From NCBI RefSeq assembly GCF_003315795.1, contig NZ_QMEY01000011.1, forward strand, positions 186,001 through 250,000: a stretch of DNA of 64,000 nt, read 5' to 3'. Source of the stretch: Spongiactinospora rosea (GTDB taxonomy: Bacteria; Actinomycetota; Actinomycetes; Streptosporangiales; Streptosporangiaceae). Under the pieces are notes generated by a model, which was given only the letters and a program-made list of their open reading frames with translations, did no database searches and was not told the origin of the DNA. The position numbers were made by a program, and so were the translations under genes. Below, piece after piece: positions 41,488 through 50,759 of the stretch (position 1 is its first letter; each line of letters begins with the position of its first letter).

Positions 41488-42303
41488 CGCCCAGCGCAGC
41501 GCCTCGCCCCTGCGGGCCACCGCCACGCGGGTGAACGCGACCTGCCCGGCCAGCCGCGCGAAGCCGCGGCGCGACCTGCGGATCTCCGGGTAGCGCTCCA
41601 GCAGCCACAGCAGGGCCTCGGCGATCACGTCCCAGCGGCCCGCGAAGTGGGACTGGGCGTGCATCCGCACCCGCAGGTGCGGCTCGGAGACGTGCACGAT
41701 CGGCGCGCTGCGCGCGGCGCGCAGCAGCATCTCGTAGTCCTCGCCGTAGCCCTTGGGGATCACCTCGGAGAACAGGCCGATCGCGTCCCCGGTCAGCGCG
41801 TCGCGGCGGGCCATGAAGCCGGAGGGGTGCATGGCGGGCTGCCTGCCGTCCAGCAGGTCGGCGAACGGCACGCGCGGCTTGTCCAGGCGGATGTGGCGGG
41901 TCCAGTCGGCGTGCACGATCTGGGAGCCGCAGGTGCAGAACGTGGCGTCGGGGTGCTCGCGTACGGCCTGGACCTGGGCGGTCAGCTTCGTGGGCAGCCA
42001 GGTGTCATCATCGTCACAGAACGCGACCCACTCCACGGCGTCGCCGAGCGCGAGCACGCCGCTGTTGCGCGCGCCGGGCAGGCCGCGGGTGCGGGTGTTG
42101 GTGGTGAGCCTGACCGGCCGGCGCGGGTCGTCGGAGGCCATGGCCGCGTCCGGCTCCGACCCGTCGAAGACGATCATCGTGGTGACCGTGCCGGGGTAGT
42201 CCTGCCCGGTGATCGCGTCGATCGCCTCCCTGATCATCTCTGGGCGGTCGCCCCGCGTGCAGACGACGACCCCGATCTCCGGCCAGGCGGTGGACTGTCC
42301 CAT
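41362..42303 (-). CDS. GT2 glycosyltransferase
   Basis: A 313-residue GT-A enzyme on the opposite strand to the rest of the locus. Blocks: EIGVVVCTRGDRPEMIREAI, TRGLPGARNSGVLALG, the metal-binding FCDDDDTWLPTKL and GEDYEMLLRAARS. No membrane anchor. The ATG at 42303 begins the conserved part; the frame continues to 42615 but that extension is Arg/Ser-rich and overlaps the divergent promoter. Convergent overlap of 126 bases with the flippase gene; divergent from DegT by 149 bases. Confidence 0.9.
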   Translation of the reverse strand: MGQSTAWPEIGVVVCTRGDRPEMIREAIDAITGQDYPGTVTTMIVFDGSEPDAAMASDDPRRPVRLTTNTRTRGLPGARNSGVLALGDAVEWVAFCDDDDTWLPTKLTAQVQAVREHPDATFCTCGSQIVHADWTRHIRLDKPRVPFADLLDGRQPAMHPSGFMARRDALTGDAIGLFSEVIPKGYGEDYEMLLRAARSAPIVHVSEPHLRVRMHAQSHFAGRWDVIAEALLWLLERYPEIRRSRRGFARLAGQVAFTRVAVARRGEALRWALRAFLTDPREVRSYGVAVVALFRLNPAWVVRTMEARGLGAP

Positions 42304-42452
42304 GGAGCACCAACAACTCTCTGCGCATCGAAATCTGGCGGGATCCCGCCGAGCGCCGTCCCAGGGGGTGTCCGGCGACATGCCGCGGCGCGGGGGATCT
42401 ACCCTGGCTGAGGGTACAACGGGCGGAGCGAGGCACGTGGAGGGACCGCGAG

Positions 42453-43685
42453 ATGAAAGCGTCGGCGACCGGTGGCGAGCCGGTGACCCCGCCTGCCGAA
42501 GGGCCTGCTGAGCGGCCCGCCGAGGGCCCGACGGAGCGCCGGATCGGCCGCCGCTGCCTTTACGTGCCGTCCGCGCGGCTCGGCCTGTACCTGGCCCTGC
42601 GCGGCCTGGTGCCACCCGGCACGCGGGTGCTGATGTCCCCGATCAACTGCGAGACCGTGATGTTCGCCGCGGTCGCGGCGGGCCTGCGGCCGGTGATGGC
42701 CCCGGTCTCCCCCGCCGACGGCACGATCGACGTGGGCCGGATCGACTGGGACGGCATCGGCGCGGTCGTCGCCACCCACCTGTACGGCGTGCCCGGCGAG
42801 ATCGTACGTCTGGCCGCCGAGTGCGAGCGCCGGGGCGTGGTGCTGGTGGAGGACTGCGCGCACGCCTTCCAGACCGAGGTCACCGGTCCCGGCGGGGAGC
42901 GGCGGCATGTGGGCACGTTCGGCGCGGCCGGGGTGTTCAGCCTGGCCAAGCACCCCAGGGCGGGCGGCGGCGGGCTGCTCGCGGTCGCCGACGACGTCGC
43001 CGAACGACTGGCGAAGGCCCGTGACGAACTGCTCGCCGCGCCCGCCGTGGGCCGCGAGCTGCCCGCCGTGATCGCCCCCCTGGTCCGCGACGCGGTCTTC
43101 GCGCTGCGGCTCAGCGGCCCGGCCTGGCGGGCGGCGAAGGCGCTGCGGATCGAGGTCGCGCACGAGAACGACGAGGCCAGGGTCCGCGACCTCGCCGCGG
43201 CGGCGGCCGAGGCCCGTGACACGGGCGATCTCGACCTGGCCCGGTTCGACCGGTGGATGTCGGTGGGCGCGGGCGGCTACCGGGTGGCGCACAGCGGGCT
43301 GCTGCGCGGCGCGGTGGCCCGGCGGGTCCGCCTGGTGGACGGCGGGCGGGCGCGGCGGCGGCGGATGGCCGGGGTGCGGCTGCTGAGCGCCCTGCCGACG
43401 GCGGCGCCCGGTGTCGCGGCGTTCGCCGACCAGCCGCTGTTCCGCGTCCCGCTGCTGGTGAACGACCGCGACGCGGCCAAGGCGGCCCTGGAACGCCGCG
43501 GGGTCATCACCACCTGCCTGTACACCCCGGCGCTGGACGACGACTTCGGCCCCGGCCTGACCGCGCCCGGCCCCACTCCGGAGATCGCCCGCTGGTGGAT
43601 CCGGCACGTGCTGCCGGTCGATCCGCTCCAGGCAGCCCGCGCGATGCCGATCCTGCGGCGGCTGGTACCGGCCGTGCAGCCGTAG
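42453..43685 (+). CDS. DegT/DnrJ/EryC1-family PLP aminotransferase
   Basis: A 410-residue aspartate-aminotransferase-fold enzyme. PLP contacts: Asp134 in LVEDCAHAFQT and the Schiff-base Lys166 in VFSLAKHPRAGGGG (the lysine is conserved though the surrounding motif is shorter than in classic sugar aminotransferases). C-terminal VITTCLYTPALDDDF is typical. It would make amino sugars, which the neighbouring deacetylase or acyltransferase could modify. The first ~30 residues are a Pro/Glu/Ala repeat-like tail. GGAGGGACC precedes the ATG. Confidence 0.88.
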   Translation: MKASATGGEPVTPPAEGPAERPAEGPTERRIGRRCLYVPSARLGLYLALRGLVPPGTRVLMSPINCETVMFAAVAAGLRPVMAPVSPADGTIDVGRIDWDGIGAVVATHLYGVPGEIVRLAAECERRGVVLVEDCAHAFQTEVTGPGGERRHVGTFGAAGVFSLAKHPRAGGGGLLAVADDVAERLAKARDELLAAPAVGRELPAVIAPLVRDAVFALRLSGPAWRAAKALRIEVAHENDEARVRDLAAAAAEARDTGDLDLARFDRWMSVGAGGYRVAHSGLLRGAVARRVRLVDGGRARRRRMAGVRLLSALPTAAPGVAAFADQPLFRVPLLVNDRDAAKAALERRGVITTCLYTPALDDDFGPGLTAPGPTPEIARWWIRHVLPVDPLQAARAMPILRRLVPAVQP

Positions 43686-43691
43686 ATACCC

Positions 43692-43716
43692 CCCGTATAC
43701 ATCATCTTTATACGGG
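43692..43716. promoter_or_regulatory. Inverted repeat before the GH26-like gene
   Basis: CCCGTATA (43692-43699) and its complement TATACGGG (43709-43716) flank nine bases, seven bases after the DegT stop and 61 bases before the next ATG. Followed by no T-run. Operator or termination role open. Confidence 0.5.
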
Positions 43717-43777
43717 CACCCTTAAACTTCTCCGACCTCGGACCGAAATCAACGGAACACGCCTCGGAGTCGCCCCC

Positions 43778-44827
43778 ATGCCTGCCGCCGCCCCGCGCAA
43801 GCACGCTCGTCTGCTGATTCCGTTCGCCGCGTTGATCGCGCTCATCGGCGGCGGCGGAGCCCTGTACCTCCGGGCGGAGACCGGCCCGGTCCCGAACCCG
43901 CCCAAAGGAAACTGCGCGACGGCCCCCACGCTCAAGAAGGGGCCCCAGTGCGGCGCCTGGTTCGGCGCCTACGTCCCGCCGAGCGGAGACAGCCTGCTGG
44001 CCTCGGTGAACGCCCTGGAGGGCGGTATGGGGCGAAAGCTGGACATCGTCTTCGCCTATCACGACATGTCCACCACGGAGAACGGGCGGCTGCTGCGCGG
44101 CGACGAGCCCGAGATCGGCCGCGACCGGCTGTTGCTGCTCGGCTGGGAGTCGGAGATGTGGGACTCCGGGCGGAGCATCCCGTGGCGGGACATCGCCTCG
44201 GGCTCGGTGGACGGGACGGTGATCGATCCGCAGGCGCAGCGGGTCAAGGAGTACGGCAGGCCGGTGCTCATCGGGTTCGACGGGGAGATGGAACTGCGGG
44301 AGGGCAGCGGAAGCCCGAAGGAGTACGTGGCGGCGTACCGGCACATCGTGGACCGGTTCCGGGCGCTCGGGGTGGACAATGTGGCGTGGGTGTGGGGGGT
44401 CACCGGGTACCTCGGGTACCGGGGGCAGTGGAAGGCGTTCTATCCGGGTGACGCGTACGTGGACTGGATCAGCTACGACCCGTACAACTTCGCACGCTGC
44501 CGGAAGGCCCGGTGGCAGTCGTTCGAGGAGACGGTCAGGCCCGCGCACGACTGGTTCGTCCGCAACGGGTTCGGCGACAAGCCGTTCGTCATCAGCGAGT
44601 ACGGCACGGAGACCGACCTGGACCGGCCGGAGGCGCGCGGTGAGTGGTACACCGAGGTGCCCGAAGTGCTGAAGCGGCTGCCGCGGATCAAGGCCGTGCT
44701 GCAGTGGAACGCGGTGGACGCGGCGGGCTGCGACTTCCGGCTCGAAGGCCCGGGGGTGCTCCCCGCCTTCTCGGGAGCGGGCCGGGACCCCTACCTCAAC
44801 CAGGATCTCCCCCAGCGGGCGTCCTGA
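43778..44827 (+). CDS. Membrane-anchored GH26-like glycosidase
   Basis: A 349-residue exported protein: N-terminal signal or anchor (LLIPFAALIALIGGGGALYL), then a (beta/alpha)8-like domain. Candidate catalytic acids are Glu170 in GFDGEMEL and Glu274 in VISEYGTETD, with YVDWISYDPYN before the second, the GH26/clan-A arrangement. It probably cuts a beta-linked glycan at the surface; in exopolysaccharide loci such enzymes trim or release polymer. GGAG lies eight bases before ATG 43778. Confidence 0.87.
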   Translation: MPAAAPRKHARLLIPFAALIALIGGGGALYLRAETGPVPNPPKGNCATAPTLKKGPQCGAWFGAYVPPSGDSLLASVNALEGGMGRKLDIVFAYHDMSTTENGRLLRGDEPEIGRDRLLLLGWESEMWDSGRSIPWRDIASGSVDGTVIDPQAQRVKEYGRPVLIGFDGEMELREGSGSPKEYVAAYRHIVDRFRALGVDNVAWVWGVTGYLGYRGQWKAFYPGDAYVDWISYDPYNFARCRKARWQSFEETVRPAHDWFVRNGFGDKPFVISEYGTETDLDRPEARGEWYTEVPEVLKRLPRIKAVLQWNAVDAAGCDFRLEGPGVLPAFSGAGRDPYLNQDLPQRAS

Positions 44828-44880
44828 AGACGAGTACAGTCACACAGAGGCATCGGACGGGGGATCAAGAAAGGGCGGAC

Positions 44881-47800
44881 GTGGAGGGCAGCAACACCGA
44901 CGAGGTTCACGACACGTCGGGCACCGGACAGGAAGGCCCCGCCACACCCCCCACGCAGAAGGAGACCGGCAAGACCGTTGTGGTCTTCAGCGCCGCCGAG
45001 GTGGCCGCCCTGTCCAAGGACGAGCCCTCGACACCCCCCGACGACCCCTCCGCCAGACCCCTGGGCGCCTTCGCCGACCGCCCGTCCTCCCCCCGATCCC
45101 CCAAGGGCGCCTTCGCCCGCCTCTTCGAGGCCACCGAACAATCCGGCGAAACCCCCGCGGCGGAGGAAGAGCAACCCCAGGCCGAAGGCGACACCGCCGT
45201 CTTCAAAGCGGTCACCGCCGACACCGAAACCGGCGAAACCACGGCGGAGAGTGAGCAGCCCCAAGCCGAAGGGCAGGCCACCGCCCCCAACCCCGGCACG
45301 GCCAAGAGCACCGCAGCCAAGGCGGACACGGTGGGCCCGGGCCAACCGGAAACCGACCGCGGGACCACCGCCTTCAAGGCGATCACCCCCGACACCGAGA
45401 CCGGTGAAACCACGGCGGCCGACGACCAGGCCACCGCCGAACCCGCGACCGGCAGGGGCGAGCGCGCGGAGGGCGAAGCCGCCACCGCGCAGCCGGGCAC
45501 CGGGAAGCCCGCCAAGAGCTCCCCAGACAAGTCCGCCACGCCGGTGGACCCGACGGACGGCACCCCCCAGCCGGACACCGAAGCCACCGCAACGGCGGAC
45601 ACACCGGACGGCGACCCTCAGCCCAACACCAGTGCCACACCTCCAGCGGACACGACAGACCACGACCACCAGCAGGACAACGACACCGCCACGCCGGTAG
45701 ACACGACGGGCCGCAGCCCCCAACCGGACACCGAAGCCACCACGACGGCGGACACACCGGACGGCGACCCTCAGCCCAACACCAGTACTGCACCTCCAGC
45801 GGACACGACAGACCACGACCACCAGCAGGACAACGACACCGCCACGCCCGTGGACGCGACGGACGGCAGCCCCCAGCCGGACACCGAAGCCACCGCGACC
45901 GTCGACACGACCGACAACAGCTCCCAGCCGGACACCGAAGCCGCCGCGACGGTGGACACGGCGGACGGCGAGCCCCAGGCCGACGCCAGTGCCGCAGCGA
46001 CGGTGGGGGATCAGGCGGGGGCCGGGGTCGGGGTGGCGACGTTGACGGTGGTCGTGGTGGGTGGGGCGAAGGAGGGGTGGGAGCGGCTGAAGGAGACGAT
46101 GGCGGCGATCGAGGGGCAGCGGGTGCGCCCCGATGAGGTGATCCTCGTCATCGACCACAATGTGGAGCTGGCCGCGTGGTCCGCCACCGAGTTCGACGGT
46201 GTGACGGTACTCGCGCACGAGGGCACCCGGGGCAGTGCCGCCGCGCGGAACCGGGCGCTGGCCGCCGCGCGTGGCGACGTCGTGGCCTTCCTGGACGACG
46301 AGACCGCCCCCGACCCCGACTGGACCGAACGCCTGCTGGAGGCGTACGCCGACCCCGAGGTCGTCGCGGTGCGCAGCCGGTTGGCGATCCGCTGGGAGGC
46401 GGGCCGCCCGAACTGGTTCCCGAACGAGCTGGCCTGGGTGGTCGGCGCGCCCTGCACCGGAGCGCCCGACGACGGCGGCCCGATCGACGACCTGTACGGC
46501 GCCGGCCTGTCCCTGCGCCGCGAGACCCTGTTCGCGGCCGGCGGCTTCCCCGAAGACCTGGACCACCAGGCGGGCGGCATCCTCACCGAACCCCCCGCGG
46601 GCGCCAAGACCGAACTCTGGCTGCGGCTGCGCGACCTCGCCCCCGGCGCCAAGCTGGTGCAGCAGCCGTCGGCGACGCTGCGGGTCTGCCTGGACGCCCG
46701 GCGCGGCGGCATCGGCCACCTGGTGTCCAGATGCGCGGCCGAGGGCAAGTCGCTGGCCGCCGTACCGCAGCGCGCCCAGGGCCGGGCGGCGCTCGGCGCG
46801 CATTTGGCCCCCATCCGGGCCGGTCTGCCCCGCGCGGTGTTCCGCATGCTGACCGCGACCGGCCCCCGCGACGTCAAGGCGTGGCGCGCGCTGGCCGCGA
46901 TGCTGCTCGCGCTGGTCGCCACCACCGTCGGCTACCTGAACGGCCGGTTGCAGTCCACCCGGACCGACGAGATCCGCCGGACGAGCACCCTGACCTGGTT
47001 CGTCGCCCGCACGGCACTGCCGGTGGCCACCGTCCTCTGGGGCCTGTCGCTGCGTTCGGTGGACCTGGACGCGATGACCGACCTCGGCCTGATCACGGTC
47101 ATGCCCGCGACGTTCTGGGCCGCGATCGTCGTCATGGTCGTCGGGTTCGTGGCGTTACTGAGCGACAAGTTCGCGCTGGAGCTGTGGCACGCGGGCTACG
47201 TGCTGATACTGATCGCCGTCCTGCACGCCACCCCCGCCCTGCTGTACCCGACGCTGCGCTACTCCTGGGCGTGGAAGCACGTCTCGGTCATCGACTACCT
47301 GATCAGGCACGGCGTCACCGACCCCGACCAGGGGCCGCTGTCGGCCTACCACCAGTGGCCGGGCTTCTTCTCCTTCTTCGCCACGATGACCCAGATGGCG
47401 GGCCTCGGCGACGCGCTGACCATCGCGAGCTGGGGGCCGCTGGCCTTCAACACCGCGACTCTGCTGCCGCTGCTGCTGCTGTTCCGCACGGTGACCCGCA
47501 ACCGCCAGCTCGTGTGGGGCGGGGTCTGGGTCTTCTTCTCCTGCTCGTGGGTCGGCCAGGACTACTTCTCGCCGCAGGCCACCACACTGGTCATGTACCT
47601 CACCATCCTGGCGGTGATGGTGCGCAGGTTCCGGCGCGGCCCGATCAGGGCGGGCACCGACCCCGACGGGCTGGCCGCCGAGCCGCCGCCGATCACCTCG
47701 TTCCGCCACCGGCTGATCTGGGCCACGCTGCTGCTGATCCCGATCGTGGCGATCACCTCGGCCCACCAGCTCACGCCGCTGATGCTGGTCGGCGCGCTGG

Positions 47801-48777
47801 CCGCGCTGTTCGTGCTGAGGCGGTACAGGAACCTCGGGCTGCTCCTGGTCACCGCCGTGGCGGTCGGCGCGTGGGACGTCGTGGTCGCCTGGCAGGTGCT
47901 GGAGAGCCGGTTCAGCGACATCATGGCGTCGCTGGGCGACGCGGGCGGCAACCTCTCCTCCGGGCTGATCGCGCTGGGCACGGCCTCGCCCGGCCAGGTG
48001 ATCGTGGCCTACGCCGACCGCGCGCTGTCGGTCGGCCTGTGGGGGCTGGCGCTGTGCGGGGCGTTCGTACGGCGCCGCTGGCTGCGCCGTCCCGGCCTGC
48101 CGCTGCTGATGATCGGCATCGCGCCGCTGGCGTTCCTGGCCGGGGGCAGCTATGGCGGCGAGATCATCTTCCGGGTCTACCTGTTCGCGCTGCCGCTGAC
48201 CGCGCTGCTGGCCGCCGCGCAGTTCCTGCCCGCCCGCAGGACGTGGGTGCGGGTGCTGGTCCTCCCCGTCGTGCTGCTGCTGATGGTCACCGGGTTCTTC
48301 TTCGGGAACTACGGCAAGGAGCAGTCCAACTACTTCACCACCGACGAGGTGCACCTGGTCAGGGCGCTCCACCGGATCGCGCCCGAGCATTCGCTGATCG
48401 TGGCGCCGACCTTCTTCCTGCCCGCGGCCTACGACCAGTACGAGCGCTTCGACCACGTCTGGCTGGACGAGCTGCCGCCGTCGCGCGCCGCCGTACCGGA
48501 CCTGCCCCCTCATGTGCCGACGCTGCCGGAGTTCGTGAAGGATCCGAGGCCGGCGCTGATCGACCTGATGGGTGAGGTCCCGCCGGGCGCGAAGGCGTAC
48601 CTGGTGCTGAACCGCGCGCAGCGGCCCGCGACCGAGACCGCCGGGATCTTCCCCAAGGGGACGATCGACAGGCTGGTCCGGGAGATCTCGGGGTCCGGCC
48701 GGTTCCGTCAGGTGCTCGGCAACGACGGCGGCGTGGTCTACGAACTGCTGCCGCAGACGAAGGCGGGGAAGCGATGA
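44881..48777 (+). CDS. Giant GT2-membrane fusion protein with repeat-rich N-terminus
   Basis: About 1298 residues from GTG 44881 (AAAGGG upstream; the frame remains open to 44644 but that part overlaps the GH26-like gene). Residues 1-380 are disordered, acidic and repeat-rich (TETGETT, PQPDTEAT, DHDHQQDND units). About 380-630 is a GT2 domain (LTVVVVGGAKEGWERLKETM; EVILVIDHNVELA; DVVAFLDDETAPDPDWTE). The rest has some 12-14 membrane segments with SYSWAWKHVSVIDYLIRHG and YHQWPGFFSFFATM, resembling GT-C-like or DUF-type glycan membrane proteins, and a soluble C-terminus. It may couple sugar transfer to export. Its stop overlaps the next start. Confidence 0.85.
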   Translation: MEGSNTDEVHDTSGTGQEGPATPPTQKETGKTVVVFSAAEVAALSKDEPSTPPDDPSARPLGAFADRPSSPRSPKGAFARLFEATEQSGETPAAEEEQPQAEGDTAVFKAVTADTETGETTAESEQPQAEGQATAPNPGTAKSTAAKADTVGPGQPETDRGTTAFKAITPDTETGETTAADDQATAEPATGRGERAEGEAATAQPGTGKPAKSSPDKSATPVDPTDGTPQPDTEATATADTPDGDPQPNTSATPPADTTDHDHQQDNDTATPVDTTGRSPQPDTEATTTADTPDGDPQPNTSTAPPADTTDHDHQQDNDTATPVDATDGSPQPDTEATATVDTTDNSSQPDTEAAATVDTADGEPQADASAAATVGDQAGAGVGVATLTVVVVGGAKEGWERLKETMAAIEGQRVRPDEVILVIDHNVELAAWSATEFDGVTVLAHEGTRGSAAARNRALAAARGDVVAFLDDETAPDPDWTERLLEAYADPEVVAVRSRLAIRWEAGRPNWFPNELAWVVGAPCTGAPDDGGPIDDLYGAGLSLRRETLFAAGGFPEDLDHQAGGILTEPPAGAKTELWLRLRDLAPGAKLVQQPSATLRVCLDARRGGIGHLVSRCAAEGKSLAAVPQRAQGRAALGAHLAPIRAGLPRAVFRMLTATGPRDVKAWRALAAMLLALVATTVGYLNGRLQSTRTDEIRRTSTLTWFVARTALPVATVLWGLSLRSVDLDAMTDLGLITVMPATFWAAIVVMVVGFVALLSDKFALELWHAGYVLILIAVLHATPALLYPTLRYSWAWKHVSVIDYLIRHGVTDPDQGPLSAYHQWPGFFSFFATMTQMAGLGDALTIASWGPLAFNTATLLPLLLLFRTVTRNRQLVWGGVWVFFSCSWVGQDYFSPQATTLVMYLTILAVMVRRFRRGPIRAGTDPDGLAAEPPPITSFRHRLIWATLLLIPIVAITSAHQLTPLMLVGALAALFVLRRYRNLGLLLVTAVAVGAWDVVVAWQVLESRFSDIMASLGDAGGNLSSGLIALGTASPGQVIVAYADRALSVGLWGLALCGAFVRRRWLRRPGLPLLMIGIAPLAFLAGGSYGGEIIFRVYLFALPLTALLAAAQFLPARRTWVRVLVLPVVLLLMVTGFFFGNYGKEQSNYFTTDEVHLVRALHRIAPEHSLIVAPTFFLPAAYDQYERFDHVWLDELPPSRAAVPDLPPHVPTLPEFVKDPRPALIDLMGEVPPGAKAYLVLNRAQRPATETAGIFPKGTIDRLVREISGSGRFRQVLGNDGGVVYELLPQTKAGKR
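45571..45978 (+). repeat. Coding tandem repeats of 153 and 51 bases
   Basis: CCGGACACCG starts recur at 45571, 45724 and 45877, giving two nearly identical 153-base (51-codon) units, and then at a 51-base spacing. All are multiples of three, so they expand the disordered N-terminus of the giant fusion in frame. The encoded units contain PQPDTEATATADTPDGD and DTTDHDHQQDND. Confidence 0.85.
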
Positions 48778-49151
48778 AGGCGATCAGGCCCGCCCGCTGG
48801 CCGCTGCTGCTGCTCGCGGCGTCAGGGTGGCTCGCCCTGATGGCCACCGGGCTGGCGGCGGGTTCGGCGCCGCGCGTGGCGGTGACCGTGCTGTTCCTGC
48901 TGGTGTGCCCGGGGGCGGCGGTGCTGGCGCTGGTACGCCCGCTGCTCGGCCCGCGTGACCACAGCGGCGACGCGATGGAGAGCGTGGCGCTGACCGTGGC
49001 GGTGAGCGTCGCGCTCGGCATGCTGGTCACCGCGGGCTACTACATGACCGGCGCGTTCACGATGCCGCGCGCGGTGATGACGCTCGCGGGGATCACCACG
49101 GTGGCCGCGCTCGGTGCGCTGCTGATGCCGGGGCGGCGTAAGCCGGGATGA
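48774..49151 (+). CDS. Small membrane protein
   Basis: A 125-residue protein with four membrane segments (WPLLLLAASGWLALMATGLA; VAVTVLFLLVCPGAAVLALV; VALTVAVSVALGMLVTAGYY; AVMTLAGITTVAALGALLMP). It resembles the DUF1616-like cores but no family is certain. ATG overlaps the giant fusion's stop (ATGA), so the two are coupled. Its last 59 bases overlap the convergent MocR gene. Confidence 0.8.
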   Translation: MKAIRPARWPLLLLAASGWLALMATGLAAGSAPRVAVTVLFLLVCPGAAVLALVRPLLGPRDHSGDAMESVALTVAVSVALGMLVTAGYYMTGAFTMPRAVMTLAGITTVAALGALLMPGRRKPG

Positions 49152-50715
49152 GGGAGGCGATCACCGCGCAGCCCTTCCTGACGTCGGGCAGCGACGCCGA
49201 GCCGTAGCCGATGACCAGGCCGTGTACGCGGACCGGCCCGTGGTGGTGGCGGCCGGTGGTGTCCACGAGCACGCCGCGCCTGGCCGCCCCCTCGGTGACC
49301 TGGTCCACGGCGTGGCCGGGCAGTGCCACCATGACGTGCAGGCCCGCCGTGTCGCCGCGGACCAGCGGGCCGAGGGCGGTCACGATGGCCGCCCGCCGCC
49401 TGGCGTACTCCAGCCGCATCCGCCGCAGGTGGCGGTCGAGGTCGCCGCGTTCGACGAGCACCGCCACCGCCGCCTGGACCGGCCCCGGCGTGCGGTCCGA
49501 CAGCCGCGCGCGGGTCTCGGCCACCGCGCGCAGCAGCGCGGGCGAGGCCATCAGCCAGCCCACGCCCACGTCGGAGGCCAGCGTCTTGGACATCGTGCCG
49601 AGCAGCACCACCGAGCCGGGGTCCAGGCCGTACAGGGCGGGCAGCGGGGCCGCGTCGTAGCGGAACTCGGCGTCGTAGTCGTCCTCGACCACCACCGCCC
49701 CGGTGCGGCGGGCCCAGTGCAGCAGCCGCTCCCTGCGCGAGATCGGCAGCCGCCCGCCGCAGGGGAACTGGTGGGCCGGGGTGGTGTAGACGAGCCGCAG
49801 GTCGGCGGGCAGGTCATCGACGATCAGCCCCTCCTCGTCCACCGGGCAGGGCACGATCTCCGCGCCGCGGGCGGCGAAGATCGTGCGGGCCTTGGCGTAG
49901 CCGGGCTCCTCCACGCCGACGCGGTCGCCGGGGCGCAGCAGGGTGGCGGCGACCAGGTCCAGGCCGTTGCCGGTGCCCCTGGTGATCATGATGTCGGCCG
50001 GGTCCACCGGTACCGCCCTGGACCTGCGCAGGTGGACGGCGAGGGCGTCGCGCAGGCGGGGCAGGCCGTACGGGTCGGGCCGCGAGGACAGCGGGACCTC
50101 GGCCGCCCTGCGCCAGGCCCGCCGCCAGGCCGCGTGGTCGAAGTCGCGTACCCACGAGGTGCCCGGACGCAGGTCGATGACGCCGTCGGCGGCCTCGTGG
50201 TAGTCATGGGCGGCGGCCGTGCCGGTCGGCCCGGGGCGGTCCGGGGCGAGCGGCGGTGGCGCGGCCACGTCGGGCAGGTCGGCGACGTAGGTGCCGGACC
50301 CGTGCCGCCCTTCCAGCCAGCCCTCGGCGTAGAGCTGCTGGTACGCCTCCGTCACCACGGTCCGGCTGACGCCGAGGCGGCTCGCCAGGCCGCGGGTGGA
50401 CGGCAGGCGCTCCCCGGCGGGCAGCACCCGCGCCCGCATCGCCGCGCGCAGCTGGTCGCCGAGCTGGACCGCCAGGGACACCCCCGACCCCCGGGCGAGG
50501 ACCAGCGGCAGCTCCGCCGTGCGACGGGCCTGCTCATAGCGCGTCGCACGGCGGACCTGCTCATCACCCGCCGTACGGCGGACCTGCTCATCACCCGCCG
50601 TACGGCGGACCTGCTCATCACCCGCCGTACGGCGGACCTGCTCATCACCCGCCATCCGGCGGACCTGCTCATCACCCGCCGTACGGCGGGAAGTGGTCAC
50701 TGATATTTCCCCCAT
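49093..50715 (-). CDS. MocR-family PLP-dependent regulator with N-terminal repeats
   Basis: A 540-residue GntR/aminotransferase chimera. After the start come five to six copies of the nine-residue RRTAGDEQV repeat (about residues 10-63), then a GntR winged helix (LPSTRGLASRLGVSRTVVTE; GWLEGRHGSGTYVADLP) and a class I aminotransferase domain with PLP Asp in VVVEDDYDAEFRYD and the Schiff-base Lys in GTMSKTLASDVGVGW. Members such as PdxR control vitamin B6 genes and are commonly divergent from PNPOx-type genes, as here. ATG 50715 is assumed; a start downstream of the repeats would remove them. The end overlaps the 48774 gene. Confidence 0.9.
   Translation of the reverse strand: MGEISVTTSRRTAGDEQVRRMAGDEQVRRTAGDEQVRRTAGDEQVRRTAGDEQVRRATRYEQARRTAELPLVLARGSGVSLAVQLGDQLRAAMRARVLPAGERLPSTRGLASRLGVSRTVVTEAYQQLYAEGWLEGRHGSGTYVADLPDVAAPPPLAPDRPGPTGTAAAHDYHEAADGVIDLRPGTSWVRDFDHAAWRRAWRRAAEVPLSSRPDPYGLPRLRDALAVHLRRSRAVPVDPADIMITRGTGNGLDLVAATLLRPGDRVGVEEPGYAKARTIFAARGAEIVPCPVDEEGLIVDDLPADLRLVYTTPAHQFPCGGRLPISRRERLLHWARRTGAVVVEDDYDAEFRYDAAPLPALYGLDPGSVVLLGTMSKTLASDVGVGWLMASPALLRAVAETRARLSDRTPGPVQAAVAVLVERGDLDRHLRRMRLEYARRRAAIVTALGPLVRGDTAGLHVMVALPGHAVDQVTEGAARRGVLVDTTGRHHHGPVRVHGLVIGYGSASLPDVRKGCAVIASLIPAYAAPASAAHRARPPW
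50551..50692. repeat. 27-bp tandem repeat carrying 14-bp palindromes
   Basis: Five 27-base units start at 50551, 50578, 50605, 50632 and 50659, with a decayed copy at 50524. Every junction creates CCGCCGTACGGCGG, a perfect 14-base palindrome, except the 50632/50659 junction (CCGCCATCCGGCGG). On the minus strand the units encode nine-residue repeats of the MocR protein. The last palindrome is about 20 bases inside that gene. No spacers, so not CRISPR. Confidence 0.9.
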
Positions 50716-50759
50716 AGTGGTTGTATTCTTCCAGTCCACTTCTCCGGCACAGTGCAGAT

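Noticed and set aside
34747..49151. Secondary-metabolite biosynthetic cluster
   Set aside because: No polyketide, peptide-synthetase, terpene or RiPP enzymes; the genes are glycan enzymes. The BTAD regulator at 21851 has no cluster beside it either.
50551..50692. CRISPR-like short repeats
   Set aside because: The 27-base units are contiguous without spacers and lie inside a coding frame; no cas genes.
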